From OM182 bacterium MED-G28 (lineage in GTDB: Bacteria; Pseudomonadota; Gammaproteobacteria; Pseudomonadales; Pseudohongiellaceae): a DNA stretch of 64,000 nucleotides. The DNA lies in the NCBI GenBank assembly GCA_002457215.1, contig NTJZ01000006.1, forward strand, positions 62,001 through 126,000. The letters run 5' to 3'. A program made the position numbers and the translations under genes. Below, in pieces: positions 49,019-58,237 of this stretch (its first letter is position 1; each line of letters begins with the position of its first letter). The notes beneath the pieces were generated by a model, which made no database searches, was not told the origin of the DNA, and saw only the letters and a list, made by a program, of their open reading frames with translations.

Positions 49019-50275
49019 ATGAATATAACGCGAAATACTATACTAGCTAGTTGCTTGACTCTAACTGGGCTGATTAATTCCGGATCGATCTCAGCGGCGG
49101 ATAATAACGTTGTCACTGTTGGTGGTACCGGCGAAAATTGCCTTGAAGATCCTGGTTGTGTCAATCGGTTACATCCTGATATTCCAATGGCGGCACGGGC
49201 ACAACCAGGACAGACTATTTTATTTCGAGCACGCGATGCCCGTGATTCATTAGGAGCTGTTGCAGCACAAACCACTGAGCCGGAAGAACTAAGCAATCGC
49301 AACTTTGGCGCTGTTCACCCAATGGCTGGCCCGGTTTTCATTGAGGGTGCTGAAGCCGGCGACGTCCTGAAGGTTACTCTCAAAAACATTGATCCCGGCA
49401 GATATGCATACACCTCTGGAGGCAGTTCTGGGTTCATACCAGACTTAGTTGATGGAGAACTCCTAGTCATTTGGCGCCTCAATCGCGACTATGCTGAAAC
49501 TGACGATATTCCTGGCGTGCGCATCCCTAACGCTAGCTTTCCTGGAGTAATCTCAACTATGCCTGGGCCTAACCAACTTCGATTGATGTTAGAGCGTGAG
49601 CAAGAGCTAGCCGATGCTGGGGGTAGTGTTTCTTTGCCCTTCCCAGACGGTGCTTCACCTAGCGATCTTTGTGGCCCAAATGGAACTGCTCGAAGTGAAT
49701 GTCTGCGAACCATTCCACCGCGGGAGCATGGTGGAAATATGGATATTCGTTATCTGCAAGCAGGAGTATCAATTTATCTGCCCTGCTATGTAGCTGGCTG
49801 TGGGCTCGCAATCGGCGATCTACATTTTGCCCAAGGTGACGGTGAGGTATCTGGAACAGCTATAGAAATGTCTGCTAATGTTTGGGCCACAACGGAGATC
49901 ATAAAAGATGGGCCAGACCTTTCGAGGGGGCCTCACTACGAAGGGCCCTCTCAACTGCTCGATATCCCTTCTCGACGGTTTTACGCTGTAACCGGTATTC
50001 CGGTGAAAAATAGTGGAGAAGTGCCACCTGACATGCAGTACCTTAATTCAGATGTCGTAGCCGGTCTAAGTAACTTGTCGAATGATATAAACCTCGCCGC
50101 AAGAAATGCCATAGATGGCATCATCAATTACATCATGACTACCTACGGTTACAACCGGAACCAAGCCTATATCATAGCCAGTGTTGCAGTTGATTTGCGT
50201 ATAAGTCAGTTGGTAGATGCACCTAACGTTGGCGTTACTGCGTTGTTACCGCTGGATATATTTATCGACAACTAA
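49019..50275 (+). CDS. exported acetamidase/formamidase-like protein
   Basis: 418 aa with a signal peptide ending near SISAAD (about residue 27). FmdA/AmdA family (PF03069): NFGAVHPMAGPVFIEGAEAGDVLKVTLKNIDPG (about 95-127), PPREHGGNMDIRYLQAGVSIYLP (about 226-248), GLAIGDLHFAQGDGEVSGTAIEM (about 256-278). These enzymes hydrolyse small amides to ammonia and acids. A secreted form is less usual. It begins 18 bases after the TAXI gene, so the pair may use and take up a common compound. Confidence 0.87.
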   Translation: MNITRNTILASCLTLTGLINSGSISAADNNVVTVGGTGENCLEDPGCVNRLHPDIPMAARAQPGQTILFRARDARDSLGAVAAQTTEPEELSNRNFGAVHPMAGPVFIEGAEAGDVLKVTLKNIDPGRYAYTSGGSSGFIPDLVDGELLVIWRLNRDYAETDDIPGVRIPNASFPGVISTMPGPNQLRLMLEREQELADAGGSVSLPFPDGASPSDLCGPNGTARSECLRTIPPREHGGNMDIRYLQAGVSIYLPCYVAGCGLAIGDLHFAQGDGEVSGTAIEMSANVWATTEIIKDGPDLSRGPHYEGPSQLLDIPSRRFYAVTGIPVKNSGEVPPDMQYLNSDVVAGLSNLSNDINLAARNAIDGIINYIMTTYGYNRNQAYIIASVAVDLRISQLVDAPNVGVTALLPLDIFIDN

Positions 50276-50378
50276 CGGCATTAAATTCGCAATTATAACT
50301 TCCCGTCGACTAGCTCTTCTGATTTTTCGGTGCACTTCTTATGTTTTACTTTGGTTGTTTTCCAAAAAATACCTTACT

Positions 50379-52379
50379 CTAGAAACTTAGCTTAATACCG
50401 CCATTGATGACAAAACCATCAAGTGGCGCATAGATATCATTAAAGGAAGGATTAGCTGGGCTGCCTGAATAGATAGTTTCATAACGTGTTTGGCGTGTAT
50501 CTGAAAAATTTTCGAAATTGAGAAACAATGAATAGTCTTTAAATATTTTTTCCATCATCAGCCCAAAAATCCAGTAATCTCTGCTCTTCTTGCCATTATT
50601 AAGTACTTGCTGTCCAAAGTAATAGGCTTCCAAACCTATACGAACATCGTCTTCTCGCTCATAAACAAAAACCGTGTTAACACGGTCTTCTGGAATTAAC
50701 GGACTTTCACCAACCCCGAGCGGTCCATGCTCTTCAACGTCAGTGTGGGTGTAGCCGAAGAACAGTTTAAAATCATTCCAATACCATGCTGCATTTATTT
50801 CTGTGCCTTTAGTATCCAGATATTCCGTAGGCTGGCTATATACAAATTGATTCCCTGTCTGGCGGACTAGATGTAGGGGGTCATCGACTCGCGTGTAGAA
50901 CACCAACATGTTTAGATTAAGTAAGATTCCGCTGGCAAAATCGAAAGACCTATTAATATCAATATTCAGACCTGCTGACTGCTCAGCGTCAAGCAAGTCT
51001 TCATTAAGGGGAAGAATATTAATGAATTGTTGCGCTTCAGATTCTTCAGTAAAAAGTGATGGCTCTTTATAGCCTAGCCCGCCACCAATACGCAGTGTGG
51101 TTTCTTCAGATACATTGTAAAGTAATGAAATTCTCGGCAGCAAAAAACTCCCATAATCAGAGGTATGATCAATTCTTAAGCCGCTCTCCAATAACCAATC
51201 CTCAGAAAGAGGCAAGGTTCCTTGAACAAAAACACCAGCAGTATGACTATCAAAATCATGTTCAAAGTCAAACACAGCATTGTCCTGTTCAAAATCTTCT
51301 GTTAAAAAATTTATTCCTAATACCCAGTCTGCGGTATTAGTCGCGCCTAAAAGATGCGCCTCACTAAAAGTCGATACTTGAGTTCCCGAAAATTGGAAAT
51401 TTGGCACATCAAGTTCACGTTTAAAACGATTAACACTATTTCGAATAACTAATTCATTGTTCGACTCGTGCAGATAATTATATTCAAACTGGCTTGAATA
51501 GCGCGCGGTTTCACTTTTCTCAAAATAAGCGGGCACCGCTTTATTGCCCTTGATGTAATTCATATCGCCGCCAAGGCGATCCTCCATTACTGCACTTACC
51601 CCAAATGTAAGTTCGCTATTTTCTCCTTCGATAAAAATTCTTGGGCTGAATGTCCACCGCTCAAATTCTGGAATAGCACTTAGGCCATTATCCGCAGGAT
51701 CATAGGCATCGCTGGTGTTGTATGAGGCGAAAAGAGTTGATCCGATAGTATCTTTTCCCCGCGAAAAAAATCCGCTGGCATCAATCCCACTAGAAGTGGT
51801 GCCATTCAATAGTAAAGAATTTTCAGGTTCACTAGCAGGCCGCCTGGTTACCAAATTGACCAGGCCAGCAATCGCTCCTGCGCCATAAAGCGTAGAATTT
51901 GACCCTTTAATAACTTCAACTTGCTGCAAATCCAGCGGCGCGATTTGTAATAGGCTTAATCCACCAGAATAGCCCCCATACAATGGCATGCCATCACGTA
52001 AAATCTGAGTATATTTCCCGGCCAGGCCTTGAATTCGAATACTAGAATTAAAACTAGTTGCTGAGGTCTGCTGCACATAGATGCCTGTGCTTTCATTCAG
52101 CAACATACGAATGTCACCCGGCTTCATATTAGCCTTTTCGTTTATTTCTTCACCACCCAAAACTTCTACACGAGTGGGTTGCTCCTCAAAACTGCGACGA
52201 CTACGAGTAGCATTTACAGTGATCTCTTCAACTTCTTCTTCCTGAGCGGAAGATTCTTTCGAGCTTGAAAAAAATACAAATGCGAGCACAAACAAACAAT
52301 AAGAGCATCCCCCAATCAAGGTAGAAATGATTGTTTCTTCTCGTTTTTTTGCAGAGCTTAAGTTTAGACAGTAATGCAC
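50379..52379 (-). CDS. TonB-dependent receptor
   Basis: 666 aa outer-membrane receptor; start GTG at 52379. Signal region with hydrophobic CSYCLFVLAFVFF, then an EEVEEITVNATRS TonB-box-like stretch, plug (NESTGIYVQQTSATSFNSSIRIQGL, LRDGMPLYGG, QVEVIKGSNSTLYGAGAIAGLVNLVTRRP) and a barrel ending in Phe (IKLSF). Family relatives take up siderophores, cobalamin or haem; the ligand is not obvious. It starts 33 bases after the stop of the Cys-rich anchored protein, so the two are cotranscribed. Confidence 0.9.
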   Translation of the reverse strand: MHYCLNLSSAKKREETIISTLIGGCSYCLFVLAFVFFSSSKESSAQEEEVEEITVNATRSRRSFEEQPTRVEVLGGEEINEKANMKPGDIRMLLNESTGIYVQQTSATSFNSSIRIQGLAGKYTQILRDGMPLYGGYSGGLSLLQIAPLDLQQVEVIKGSNSTLYGAGAIAGLVNLVTRRPASEPENSLLLNGTTSSGIDASGFFSRGKDTIGSTLFASYNTSDAYDPADNGLSAIPEFERWTFSPRIFIEGENSELTFGVSAVMEDRLGGDMNYIKGNKAVPAYFEKSETARYSSQFEYNYLHESNNELVIRNSVNRFKRELDVPNFQFSGTQVSTFSEAHLLGATNTADWVLGINFLTEDFEQDNAVFDFEHDFDSHTAGVFVQGTLPLSEDWLLESGLRIDHTSDYGSFLLPRISLLYNVSEETTLRIGGGLGYKEPSLFTEESEAQQFINILPLNEDLLDAEQSAGLNIDINRSFDFASGILLNLNMLVFYTRVDDPLHLVRQTGNQFVYSQPTEYLDTKGTEINAAWYWNDFKLFFGYTHTDVEEHGPLGVGESPLIPEDRVNTVFVYEREDDVRIGLEAYYFGQQVLNNGKKSRDYWIFGLMMEKIFKDYSLFLNFENFSDTRQTRYETIYSGSPANPSFNDIYAPLDGFVINGGIKLSF

Positions 52380-52412
52380 GGCCTACTCGTTAACCAATTT
52401 TCTTAGGAGGGT

Positions 52413-52964
52413 TTAAGTACGCGAAGTCACTCGAAAGGTCCACCAATGATCAAATCGTTCTTGATCGAGCGAAGGGCGCGGTGTAACCATAGTCTCCAGA
52501 TCAGTATGTTGCAATTTATTTACACGTGCACGAAATGCTCTGTCCATCGTTGTTGGATCTGTTTCTCGATTAATATGCACAGAATACAATTGGTCACCCA
52601 GCCGCAATACTGCTTCTTCATTGATCTCTACTCTTGCTGCCCAATATTTGCGATCACAAACAGAGCAACTAAGGAACAATTCACCTTCCGGCGTAGCCAT
52701 ACAGTTAAGATTAATTGAATGAGGGCGTATGCCGGCCCAAATCTGAAGCTGACAAAGGTTTTCTTGATTTGCCGTTGTGCTGTTCCAATTAGAAATCGGT
52801 GTTTCAACCAATTCTCCAAACAACATGCCCCCGGGTATTACTTCACAAGGGCACACGCTGGAAAAAATCATAAACCCTGCAAACGCAGCACCAACTAGAC
52901 CAGTTGCGCTCGCGCCAAACCAGAATTTTATATTTCGTTTCTCTCCAGCATCTGCTTTAGTCAT
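52413..52964 (-). CDS. Cys-rich membrane-anchored protein, cotranscribed with TonB receptor
   Basis: 183 aa. AAGGTGG seven bases before the ATG. One N-terminal helix (FGASATGLVGAAFAGFMIF) followed by VCPCEVIPGG, then ISNWNSTTANQENLCQLQIW, NCMATPEGELFLSCSVCDRKYWAARV and LGDQLYSVHINRETD. It resembles a broad family of exported split-barrel proteins with a pattern of pHSvnvnC...G.Lyv, of unknown function. The many Cys (CPC, SCSVC) suggest a metal or haem site or disulfides. It starts the operon with the receptor, so it may handle the same ligand. Confidence 0.65.
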   Translation of the reverse strand: MTKADAGEKRNIKFWFGASATGLVGAAFAGFMIFSSVCPCEVIPGGMLFGELVETPISNWNSTTANQENLCQLQIWAGIRPHSINLNCMATPEGELFLSCSVCDRKYWAARVEINEEAVLRLGDQLYSVHINRETDPTTMDRAFRARVNKLQHTDLETMVTPRPSLDQERFDHWWTFRVTSRT

Positions 52965-53137
52965 GTTTTGCCACCTTTTTGCTTATTGTTGTTAATGACA
53001 GTAATAGGATAAAGAGCTAAACCACAAAAATATAGCTTACCCAGATGAATACTTTCCAGATTAATTGGCTCGAATTAGTTTGATTTCATTGTCGAATGGG
53101 TACAATCATACGGATATTATTGAAACTTAGGTGCCCT

Positions 53138-54214
53138 ATGCCATTTACAAGAAGAAATTTTATGCAAAAAAGTGTTATCGCCGGACTCGGCACTACCACA
53201 CTCTCTATGCACAGCCATGGAGCTAGTAACGAAGTTCGCCCGGCACCCATGATGCCTGCTCCAAACTTTGTTGAGACTAATGGCATTAACATGGCGGTCT
53301 ATGAAAAGGGCACAGGTCCCGCCGTAGTTTTTTGTCACGGATGGCCAGAACTCGCTTTTAGTTGGCGCGACCAAATCGATGCTGTTGCGGATGCTGGCTA
53401 CCATGCTATTGCGCCCGACCAGCGTGGATTCGGCCTAACTGGAGGCCCTGAAGACCCGATGCAATACGACCTCGGCATATTCTGTGATGATCTAGTCGGC
53501 ATGATGGATGCTAAAGATATCGAAAAAGCCGTTTTCTGCGGGCATGATTGGGGTGGCGCTGTAGTTTGGGCTATGCCTATGCTGCACCCGGACCGTTGTC
53601 TTGGTGTAATAGGGTTAAATACTGCAGCAAGCAGACCAGCAAGTCTTCCGCCGGTGGAAGGCAGCGAACCTTCATTGATAATGATGAGCCCGCGTTACTA
53701 TTTTGCAACGTTTCAGCAACCTGGTTATGCCGAATCAATTCTAGAAACCAATGTACGCAAAGTTTTTGATTTTATGCTCTCACGTGGAGGCATTTGGGAC
53801 ACTGAAGCGTTCGCTCAATTGCCGGAAGACTCTGACGAAAGACGCATGGACTTACTAGCGATGTTGCAACGAGACAATCCGCCAGGAGAACCATTTATGT
53901 CCGATGATGTCATGAAATATTTCACGGACACGTACACAGCAACTGGATTCACCAAGGGTCTTAATTGGTATCGGGCTGCCGGGCGAATTGGTAGTGTAAT
54001 GGCTGATGCTGAGTCCCGAATTGAAGTACCGAGCTTATACATTGGCGCAGAGAATGATGTGATCTTGCCACCCTCTAGCGCTGACGGAATGGAAGATTTC
54101 ATTAGCGACCTGGAGAAGCATACGGTTTTAGATAGCGGTCACTGGACCCAACAAGAGCAACCTGAAGAAGTCAATCGAGTCATCGTAGAATGGTTGAATC
54201 GCAAGATTGCCTAA
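53138..54214 (+). CDS. Tat-exported epoxide-hydrolase-like protein
   Basis: 358 aa from ATG 53138, preferred over an ATG at 53096 because it puts the TRRNFMQK twin-arginine motif at residues 4-11 and has AGGTG upstream. The alpha/beta-hydrolase fold has HGWPE (67-71; oxyanion hole), nucleophile elbow GHDWGG (135-140) with D137, and SGHWTQQE near the end with the catalytic His. An Asp nucleophile and the HGWP motif indicate epoxide hydrolase or haloalkane-type hydrolysis. Export is unusual for this family. Divergent from the TonB-receptor operon. Confidence 0.87.
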   Translation: MPFTRRNFMQKSVIAGLGTTTLSMHSHGASNEVRPAPMMPAPNFVETNGINMAVYEKGTGPAVVFCHGWPELAFSWRDQIDAVADAGYHAIAPDQRGFGLTGGPEDPMQYDLGIFCDDLVGMMDAKDIEKAVFCGHDWGGAVVWAMPMLHPDRCLGVIGLNTAASRPASLPPVEGSEPSLIMMSPRYYFATFQQPGYAESILETNVRKVFDFMLSRGGIWDTEAFAQLPEDSDERRMDLLAMLQRDNPPGEPFMSDDVMKYFTDTYTATGFTKGLNWYRAAGRIGSVMADAESRIEVPSLYIGAENDVILPPSSADGMEDFISDLEKHTVLDSGHWTQQEQPEEVNRVIVEWLNRKIA

Positions 54215-54262
54215 CCGATTTACTTATTATGCGAAAAATAAACAGGTGGTTTCCTGAAACGA

Positions 54263-54278
54263 CTTCGACCTATCGAAG
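54263..54278. terminator. short hairpin between convergent genes
   Basis: CTTCGA, four bases, TCGAAG, lying between the epoxide-hydrolase-like gene (stop 54214) and the DUF6152 gene (stop 54316). There is no T-run, so it is a weak candidate. Confidence 0.3.
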
Positions 54279-54315
54279 ACTTCTAGGCCGTTCATCAGTT
54301 CTTGGAAGAAAACCA

Positions 54316-55341
54316 TTAATCGAATTGCAAATGTCTACGGGCAGTAAGCGTATCACAGGGTTCGTCGGTGAACTCATAACCAGAAATAAGTCTGAAGTTT
54401 CTACTTAACTCAACCGACTCCCTAAGATATTCGGGGTCGGTGATCCTGTAACTCAATGCCAAACCATAGCCACCTTCAATCAGTCGATAACTTTCCACTA
54501 CTATTTTTTGGTCGCTGGAACTGACGCCCCTTTCACTGCCCCATTTAGTGTCTGCAAATCCAGTTGTTGTGACGACTAATGTTCCATCTTCCTCGATCCG
54601 TGCGATAGAGTAACCGTTCTTGTCTGGAGCATGGCTCGATGGCAGAGTTGCTCCTATTTCAAAGTTTAAATTCCTGACAGTAGCGGCTTGCTCGTGAGTT
54701 ATTGTGATCCCATCGCCAGAGGCTTCCCAACGCTGATTATAGGGATAACGGGTTATTCGCGGCATAGGGTAGGCCTCACAATCCAGCCCAGGGTCATCAT
54801 TGATGTCAAATTGCGCTATTTCTGCCAACCCTTTTTCTGTGTATGGCCAATCAGAGGGAGGCTCGAAGCCTCCTACCAAGGTTTGTCGCATATCAAGTAT
54901 AGGTCGCCAGGTTCCAGAAAAGTCAATCGATGGAGCAACTGGTCTGCGTGACGGCAAAGCAGATTCCGGAGGTCGGGAAAATGCATAGAGTGTTTCGCCA
55001 TCAATTCGGGTAACGTGACTAAGCAGACCAAAAAACCTTTCTGCATCTCGATTGGGCCTAGCAACGACGACGACACGTTCGCCTATATCAAAAGTATTAC
55101 GCGTCCAGCCATTGCGCATTAAGCCAGCTATTGAATGCCCCTCAAATGTCCATTCCACAGTATTGCCGGATTCATCGATGCTTTCAACGACTAGGAAAGC
55201 GTGGGGGTTTCGCCACGCCAGCTCTATTAAAGTTCCTTCTACTTCGATGCTTGAATCTAAATTAAAGGCAGAACGGGAATGGTGCGCGCCAACTGTGCCA
55301 GCGGTAAACAAGGCGAAAACGAGAACACACCTGGCAACCAT
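54316..55341 (-). CDS. exported DUF6152 protein with a second conserved domain
   Basis: 341 aa with a signal peptide ending near VGAHH (about residue 19). Residues about 20-120 are the DUF6152 domain (HHSRSAFNLDSSIEVEGTLIELAWRNPHAFL, FEGHSIAGLMRNGW, RFFGLLSHV). Residues about 140-341 (FSGTWRPILDM, PYTEKGLAEI, DCEAYPMPRITRYPYNQR, GTLVVTTTGF) share layout with the exported protein at 40444-41460. DUF6152 proteins are common exported proteins of unknown function; a conserved HH near the mature start may bind copper. It lies downstream of pcaB on the same strand with 141 bases between. Confidence 0.82.
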   Translation of the reverse strand: MVARCVLVFALFTAGTVGAHHSRSAFNLDSSIEVEGTLIELAWRNPHAFLVVESIDESGNTVEWTFEGHSIAGLMRNGWTRNTFDIGERVVVVARPNRDAERFFGLLSHVTRIDGETLYAFSRPPESALPSRRPVAPSIDFSGTWRPILDMRQTLVGGFEPPSDWPYTEKGLAEIAQFDINDDPGLDCEAYPMPRITRYPYNQRWEASGDGITITHEQAATVRNLNFEIGATLPSSHAPDKNGYSIARIEEDGTLVVTTTGFADTKWGSERGVSSSDQKIVVESYRLIEGGYGLALSYRITDPEYLRESVELSRNFRLISGYEFTDEPCDTLTARRHLQFD

Positions 55342-55482
55342 GAAATTTACCTATATAAAATAGAGATTGTGCAAGTAAGCGCTACGCGAACTAATTTGTC
55401 CAGCGACTTTCTTTATTATATTCGGGTTAAATACATCAAGGCATTGGAAGGCAAATAATATACAACTAAAATAGCGAAGATA

Positions 55483-56808
55483 TTAAGCAACTGAATTATT
55501 CTCTCTAATCGCCCGATCAATAATTTCATCAGCAGAACCGAGATAATTAGCTGGCTGTTTTAAATTCTCCCAATCGATATCGACGCTTACCAAGGCGCTT
55601 AACTCGTCAAGCATATGGCTTCTGTTTTCAACGCTTAATTGACAAGCACTTGCCACTAACCCAGCAGCGTCGACTCGAGGGATCACAGAACTTAATTCAA
55701 AAACAGCCGCCTCTGCCAAAACTTGGCCATTATCCGCCTCAAGATTACTAAGCATTTTTTGTTGATTTATTTTTACTGTATCAATGCTTCGCTGCGCAAG
55801 ATTGATACAGGCACCTGCGGCACAGGTTAACGGGCCTAGCACCAACCTTTCCATGGACATACCAATGCCGTCTCGTTCATTTTGTCCATGCAGCGTTTGT
55901 TGCATAAGGTCAGACTGAGTCCGGCAAAAACTTGCGAGAGCTACAATAGACTCAGGCAAGACTGGATTCAATTTATTCGGCATGGTCGAGGATTTACCAC
56001 CATTGTTAAAAGAAATTTCTCCAACCTCAGACTGAGCCATTAGAAGTAAATCTTGTGCCATTTTCGCAAGAACTCCTGCCGTCATGGCAAGCCAATTACT
56101 GAACTCAACGATCGAATCTCTCTGCACATGCCAAGGGGAAGCGGGATTCAGTTCCAGAGTATTGGCTAGCGCATTACTAATTTCGATTCCTCTAGACCCC
56201 AAAGCCGCATTCGTGCCGACAGCACCACCTAATTGCACAATAAGAAGACGCGGCAATAATTCATGCAGACGCTGGCGCTGCCTAAGCAAAGGCATAAACC
56301 AATTAACTACTTTTAAGCCGAAGACTGTGGGGGCAGCATTTTGATTTCTGGTTCGAGCTATCATAACTGTTGCCCTATGCTGCTGGGCCAACTCAGCGAG
56401 TCGTTCATTCAAGGTTTTTATTCTTTTTTCTATGACTACTACAGCGGACTTAATACGGAGGATTAAGGCGGTATCCATAACATCTTGGCTGGTGGCACCC
56501 CAATGCAAAAAGTTTGCTTCTCTATCGCCCAAATTCGTTCGCACCACTTTAAGTAGAGCGGGAATGGGTATTCCATCTTTCTTGAATCCATCAGACACAA
56601 CTGCAGGATCGATGGTTAAAGTTCCCAGCACAGAGGAAATTGTCTCTCCTTCCTGCTGAGGAATCACGCCAAGTGCTGCCTGCACCTTTGCCAATTCACC
56701 TTCAACTTGTATTAGAGATTTTATTTCCGCTTCATCACTGAAAAAAGAAGCAAGCTCTGAGTCCGCAAATAGAGTAGAACTAATGTGTGAATCGAAGGCA
56801 CTAACCAT
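55483..56808 (-). CDS. pcaB: 3-carboxy-cis,cis-muconate cycloisomerase PcaB
   Basis: 441 aa of the fumarase/aspartase superfamily. It converts beta-carboxy-cis,cis-muconate to gamma-carboxymuconolactone in the protocatechuate branch. The superfamily signature is SSTMPNKLNP (in GGKSSTMPNKLNP). HWGATSQDVMDTALIL, TRNQNAAPTVFGLKV and VQRDSIVEFSNWLAM are typical of PcaB. AAGGA nine bases before the ATG. It lies after pcaG by 60 bases, same strand, as the last gene of the pcaC-pcaH-pcaG-pcaB run. Confidence 0.93.
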   Translation of the reverse strand: MVSAFDSHISSTLFADSELASFFSDEAEIKSLIQVEGELAKVQAALGVIPQQEGETISSVLGTLTIDPAVVSDGFKKDGIPIPALLKVVRTNLGDREANFLHWGATSQDVMDTALILRIKSAVVVIEKRIKTLNERLAELAQQHRATVMIARTRNQNAAPTVFGLKVVNWFMPLLRQRQRLHELLPRLLIVQLGGAVGTNAALGSRGIEISNALANTLELNPASPWHVQRDSIVEFSNWLAMTAGVLAKMAQDLLLMAQSEVGEISFNNGGKSSTMPNKLNPVLPESIVALASFCRTQSDLMQQTLHGQNERDGIGMSMERLVLGPLTCAAGACINLAQRSIDTVKINQQKMLSNLEADNGQVLAEAAVFELSSVIPRVDAAGLVASACQLSVENRSHMLDELSALVSVDIDWENLKQPANYLGSADEIIDRAIRENNSVA

Positions 56809-56868
56809 TAAGTAAATCCTTTTCTATTCCTTTCATCGTTTTACTCATCCAGCCTTTGGTCTTAGATC

Positions 56869-57438
56869 CTATAATCCGCCAAAGAAAACTGTTTCATTTT
56901 CACCCTGCATGTGTATGTCAAAGTGATAACTTGGCACAAGTTTATTTTCCGCCCGTCGAGCAATTAATGTAGCTCTCCGATTCTCTGGAACGTGGTTTAA
57001 TACTGAATCTTGCTGATTGGCTTCTAGTTCATCAGAAAAATACAAACGTGTATAAACATGAGTTAGCAATCCACGCATTGTCACTATAACTGAAATGTGT
57101 GGTGCATCTGATTTATTGACAGCACCTGGCTTGATAGTAGTAAAGAAATAACTACTCTCCGAATTACTAGAAGTATCGCTGCGTGCGAATCCCAGAAAAT
57201 CAGAAGATGTTAAATTGCCCTGAGAGTCCGCTTGCCAAATTTCTATAAGTGCATCAGAAATTGGATCTCCATTGCCATCTAAAACTCTACCATGAAGATT
57301 AATTTTTTGTCCGACCCCAGAGACTTCATTGTCGACCGGACTGACAAAAGTATTATTACCTGAAGCAGTCAATGCGGTAGTAAAAAAAGGGCCAACTGTC
57401 TGCGATGGAGTTAGTCCTCGGGTGAATTTAGAAGCCAC
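56869..57438 (-). CDS. pcaG: protocatechuate 3,4-dioxygenase alpha chain PcaG
   Basis: 189 aa intradiol dioxygenase subunit: GLTPSQTVGPFFTTAL at the start, VLDGNGDPISDALIEIWQAD, and late PHISVIVTMRGLLTHVYTRLYF. The alpha chain pairs with PcaH, which holds the iron. Start GTG at 57438; the start shares one base with the pcaH stop (TAGTG), so the two subunits are translationally coupled. Cytoplasmic. Confidence 0.93.
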   Translation of the reverse strand: MASKFTRGLTPSQTVGPFFTTALTASGNNTFVSPVDNEVSGVGQKINLHGRVLDGNGDPISDALIEIWQADSQGNLTSSDFLGFARSDTSSNSESSYFFTTIKPGAVNKSDAPHISVIVTMRGLLTHVYTRLYFSDELEANQQDSVLNHVPENRRATLIARRAENKLVPSYHFDIHMQGENETVFFGGL

Positions 57439-58166
57439 TAACCGTGTCCTCCATCATCTTCACTAGGGGTAGAAAGCCCTCCCGCAATAACGATATCGAA
57501 ATGATAGCCCAAGGCAAAACCGGCTTCGCTTATACTAAGATCAAAAGTGGAAACTAAACGTTCTCTGGCAGAGGCAGGAACTGCCATAAATATGGGATCA
57601 AGACTTAACAAAGGATCACCCGGAAAATACATCTGAGTCACCAAACGGCTATTGATCGCCTCGCCAAGTAACGAAAAATGGATGTGCTGGGGGCGCCAAG
57701 CATTAGGATGATTTTTCCAGGGATAGGCTCCCGGTTTAATCGTACAAAAACGGTATTGCCCATCACGGTCGGAGATACAACGACCTACACCAATAAAGTT
57801 TGGGTCTATCGGAGCTTCATGCTGATCGGCTTTGTGCACATAACGCCCGCTAGCATTGGCCTGCCACACTTCGATCAAAACTCCTGGAACAGGCTTTCCT
57901 AGCTGGTTCAATACACGCCCTGAAACAATCATCCGTTCTCCGAGCGGCTCCCCTTCGTTGCAGACATTCCGAGTTAGATCATGATCTAATTCACCAATTG
58001 CAAATCTAGAACTGAGTGAACCCAGTAATTCGCCTATTTTAGTTTCAGAATTTCTAGAATACAGCTCTACTATATCGATTGGCGATTGCATAGGCCCTCG
58101 CAACAATGAAGATTTATAATCTGCAAAAATAAAAGGTGGGTTTTGCGAGGAATCAATACTTGCCAT
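57438..58166 (-). CDS. pcaH: protocatechuate 3,4-dioxygenase beta chain PcaH
   Basis: 242 aa iron subunit that cleaves protocatechuate between the hydroxyls, giving beta-carboxy-cis,cis-muconate. Fe(III) ligands are in their expected places: Y109 (ASGRYVHK), Y148 (GAYPW), H161 and H163 (RPQHIHFS). VLIEVWQANA and TIKPGAYPWKNHPNAWRPQH are diagnostic. The stop overlaps the pcaG start by one base; pcaC ends about 70 bases upstream on the same strand. Confidence 0.95.
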   Translation of the reverse strand: MASIDSSQNPPFIFADYKSSLLRGPMQSPIDIVELYSRNSETKIGELLGSLSSRFAIGELDHDLTRNVCNEGEPLGERMIVSGRVLNQLGKPVPGVLIEVWQANASGRYVHKADQHEAPIDPNFIGVGRCISDRDGQYRFCTIKPGAYPWKNHPNAWRPQHIHFSLLGEAINSRLVTQMYFPGDPLLSLDPIFMAVPASARERLVSTFDLSISEAGFALGYHFDIVIAGGLSTPSEDDGGHG

Positions 58167-58237
58167 AGGTGGGATCTCAACTCGCGAATTTACTCAGTGA
58201 TTTTCATTCTTTGAATTGTTGTTTATTTCTTTCATAG

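Noticed and set aside
54190..54408. 72-aa plus-strand frame between the epoxide-hydrolase-like and DUF6152 genes
   Set aside because: Overlaps both neighbours and has no recognisable domain.
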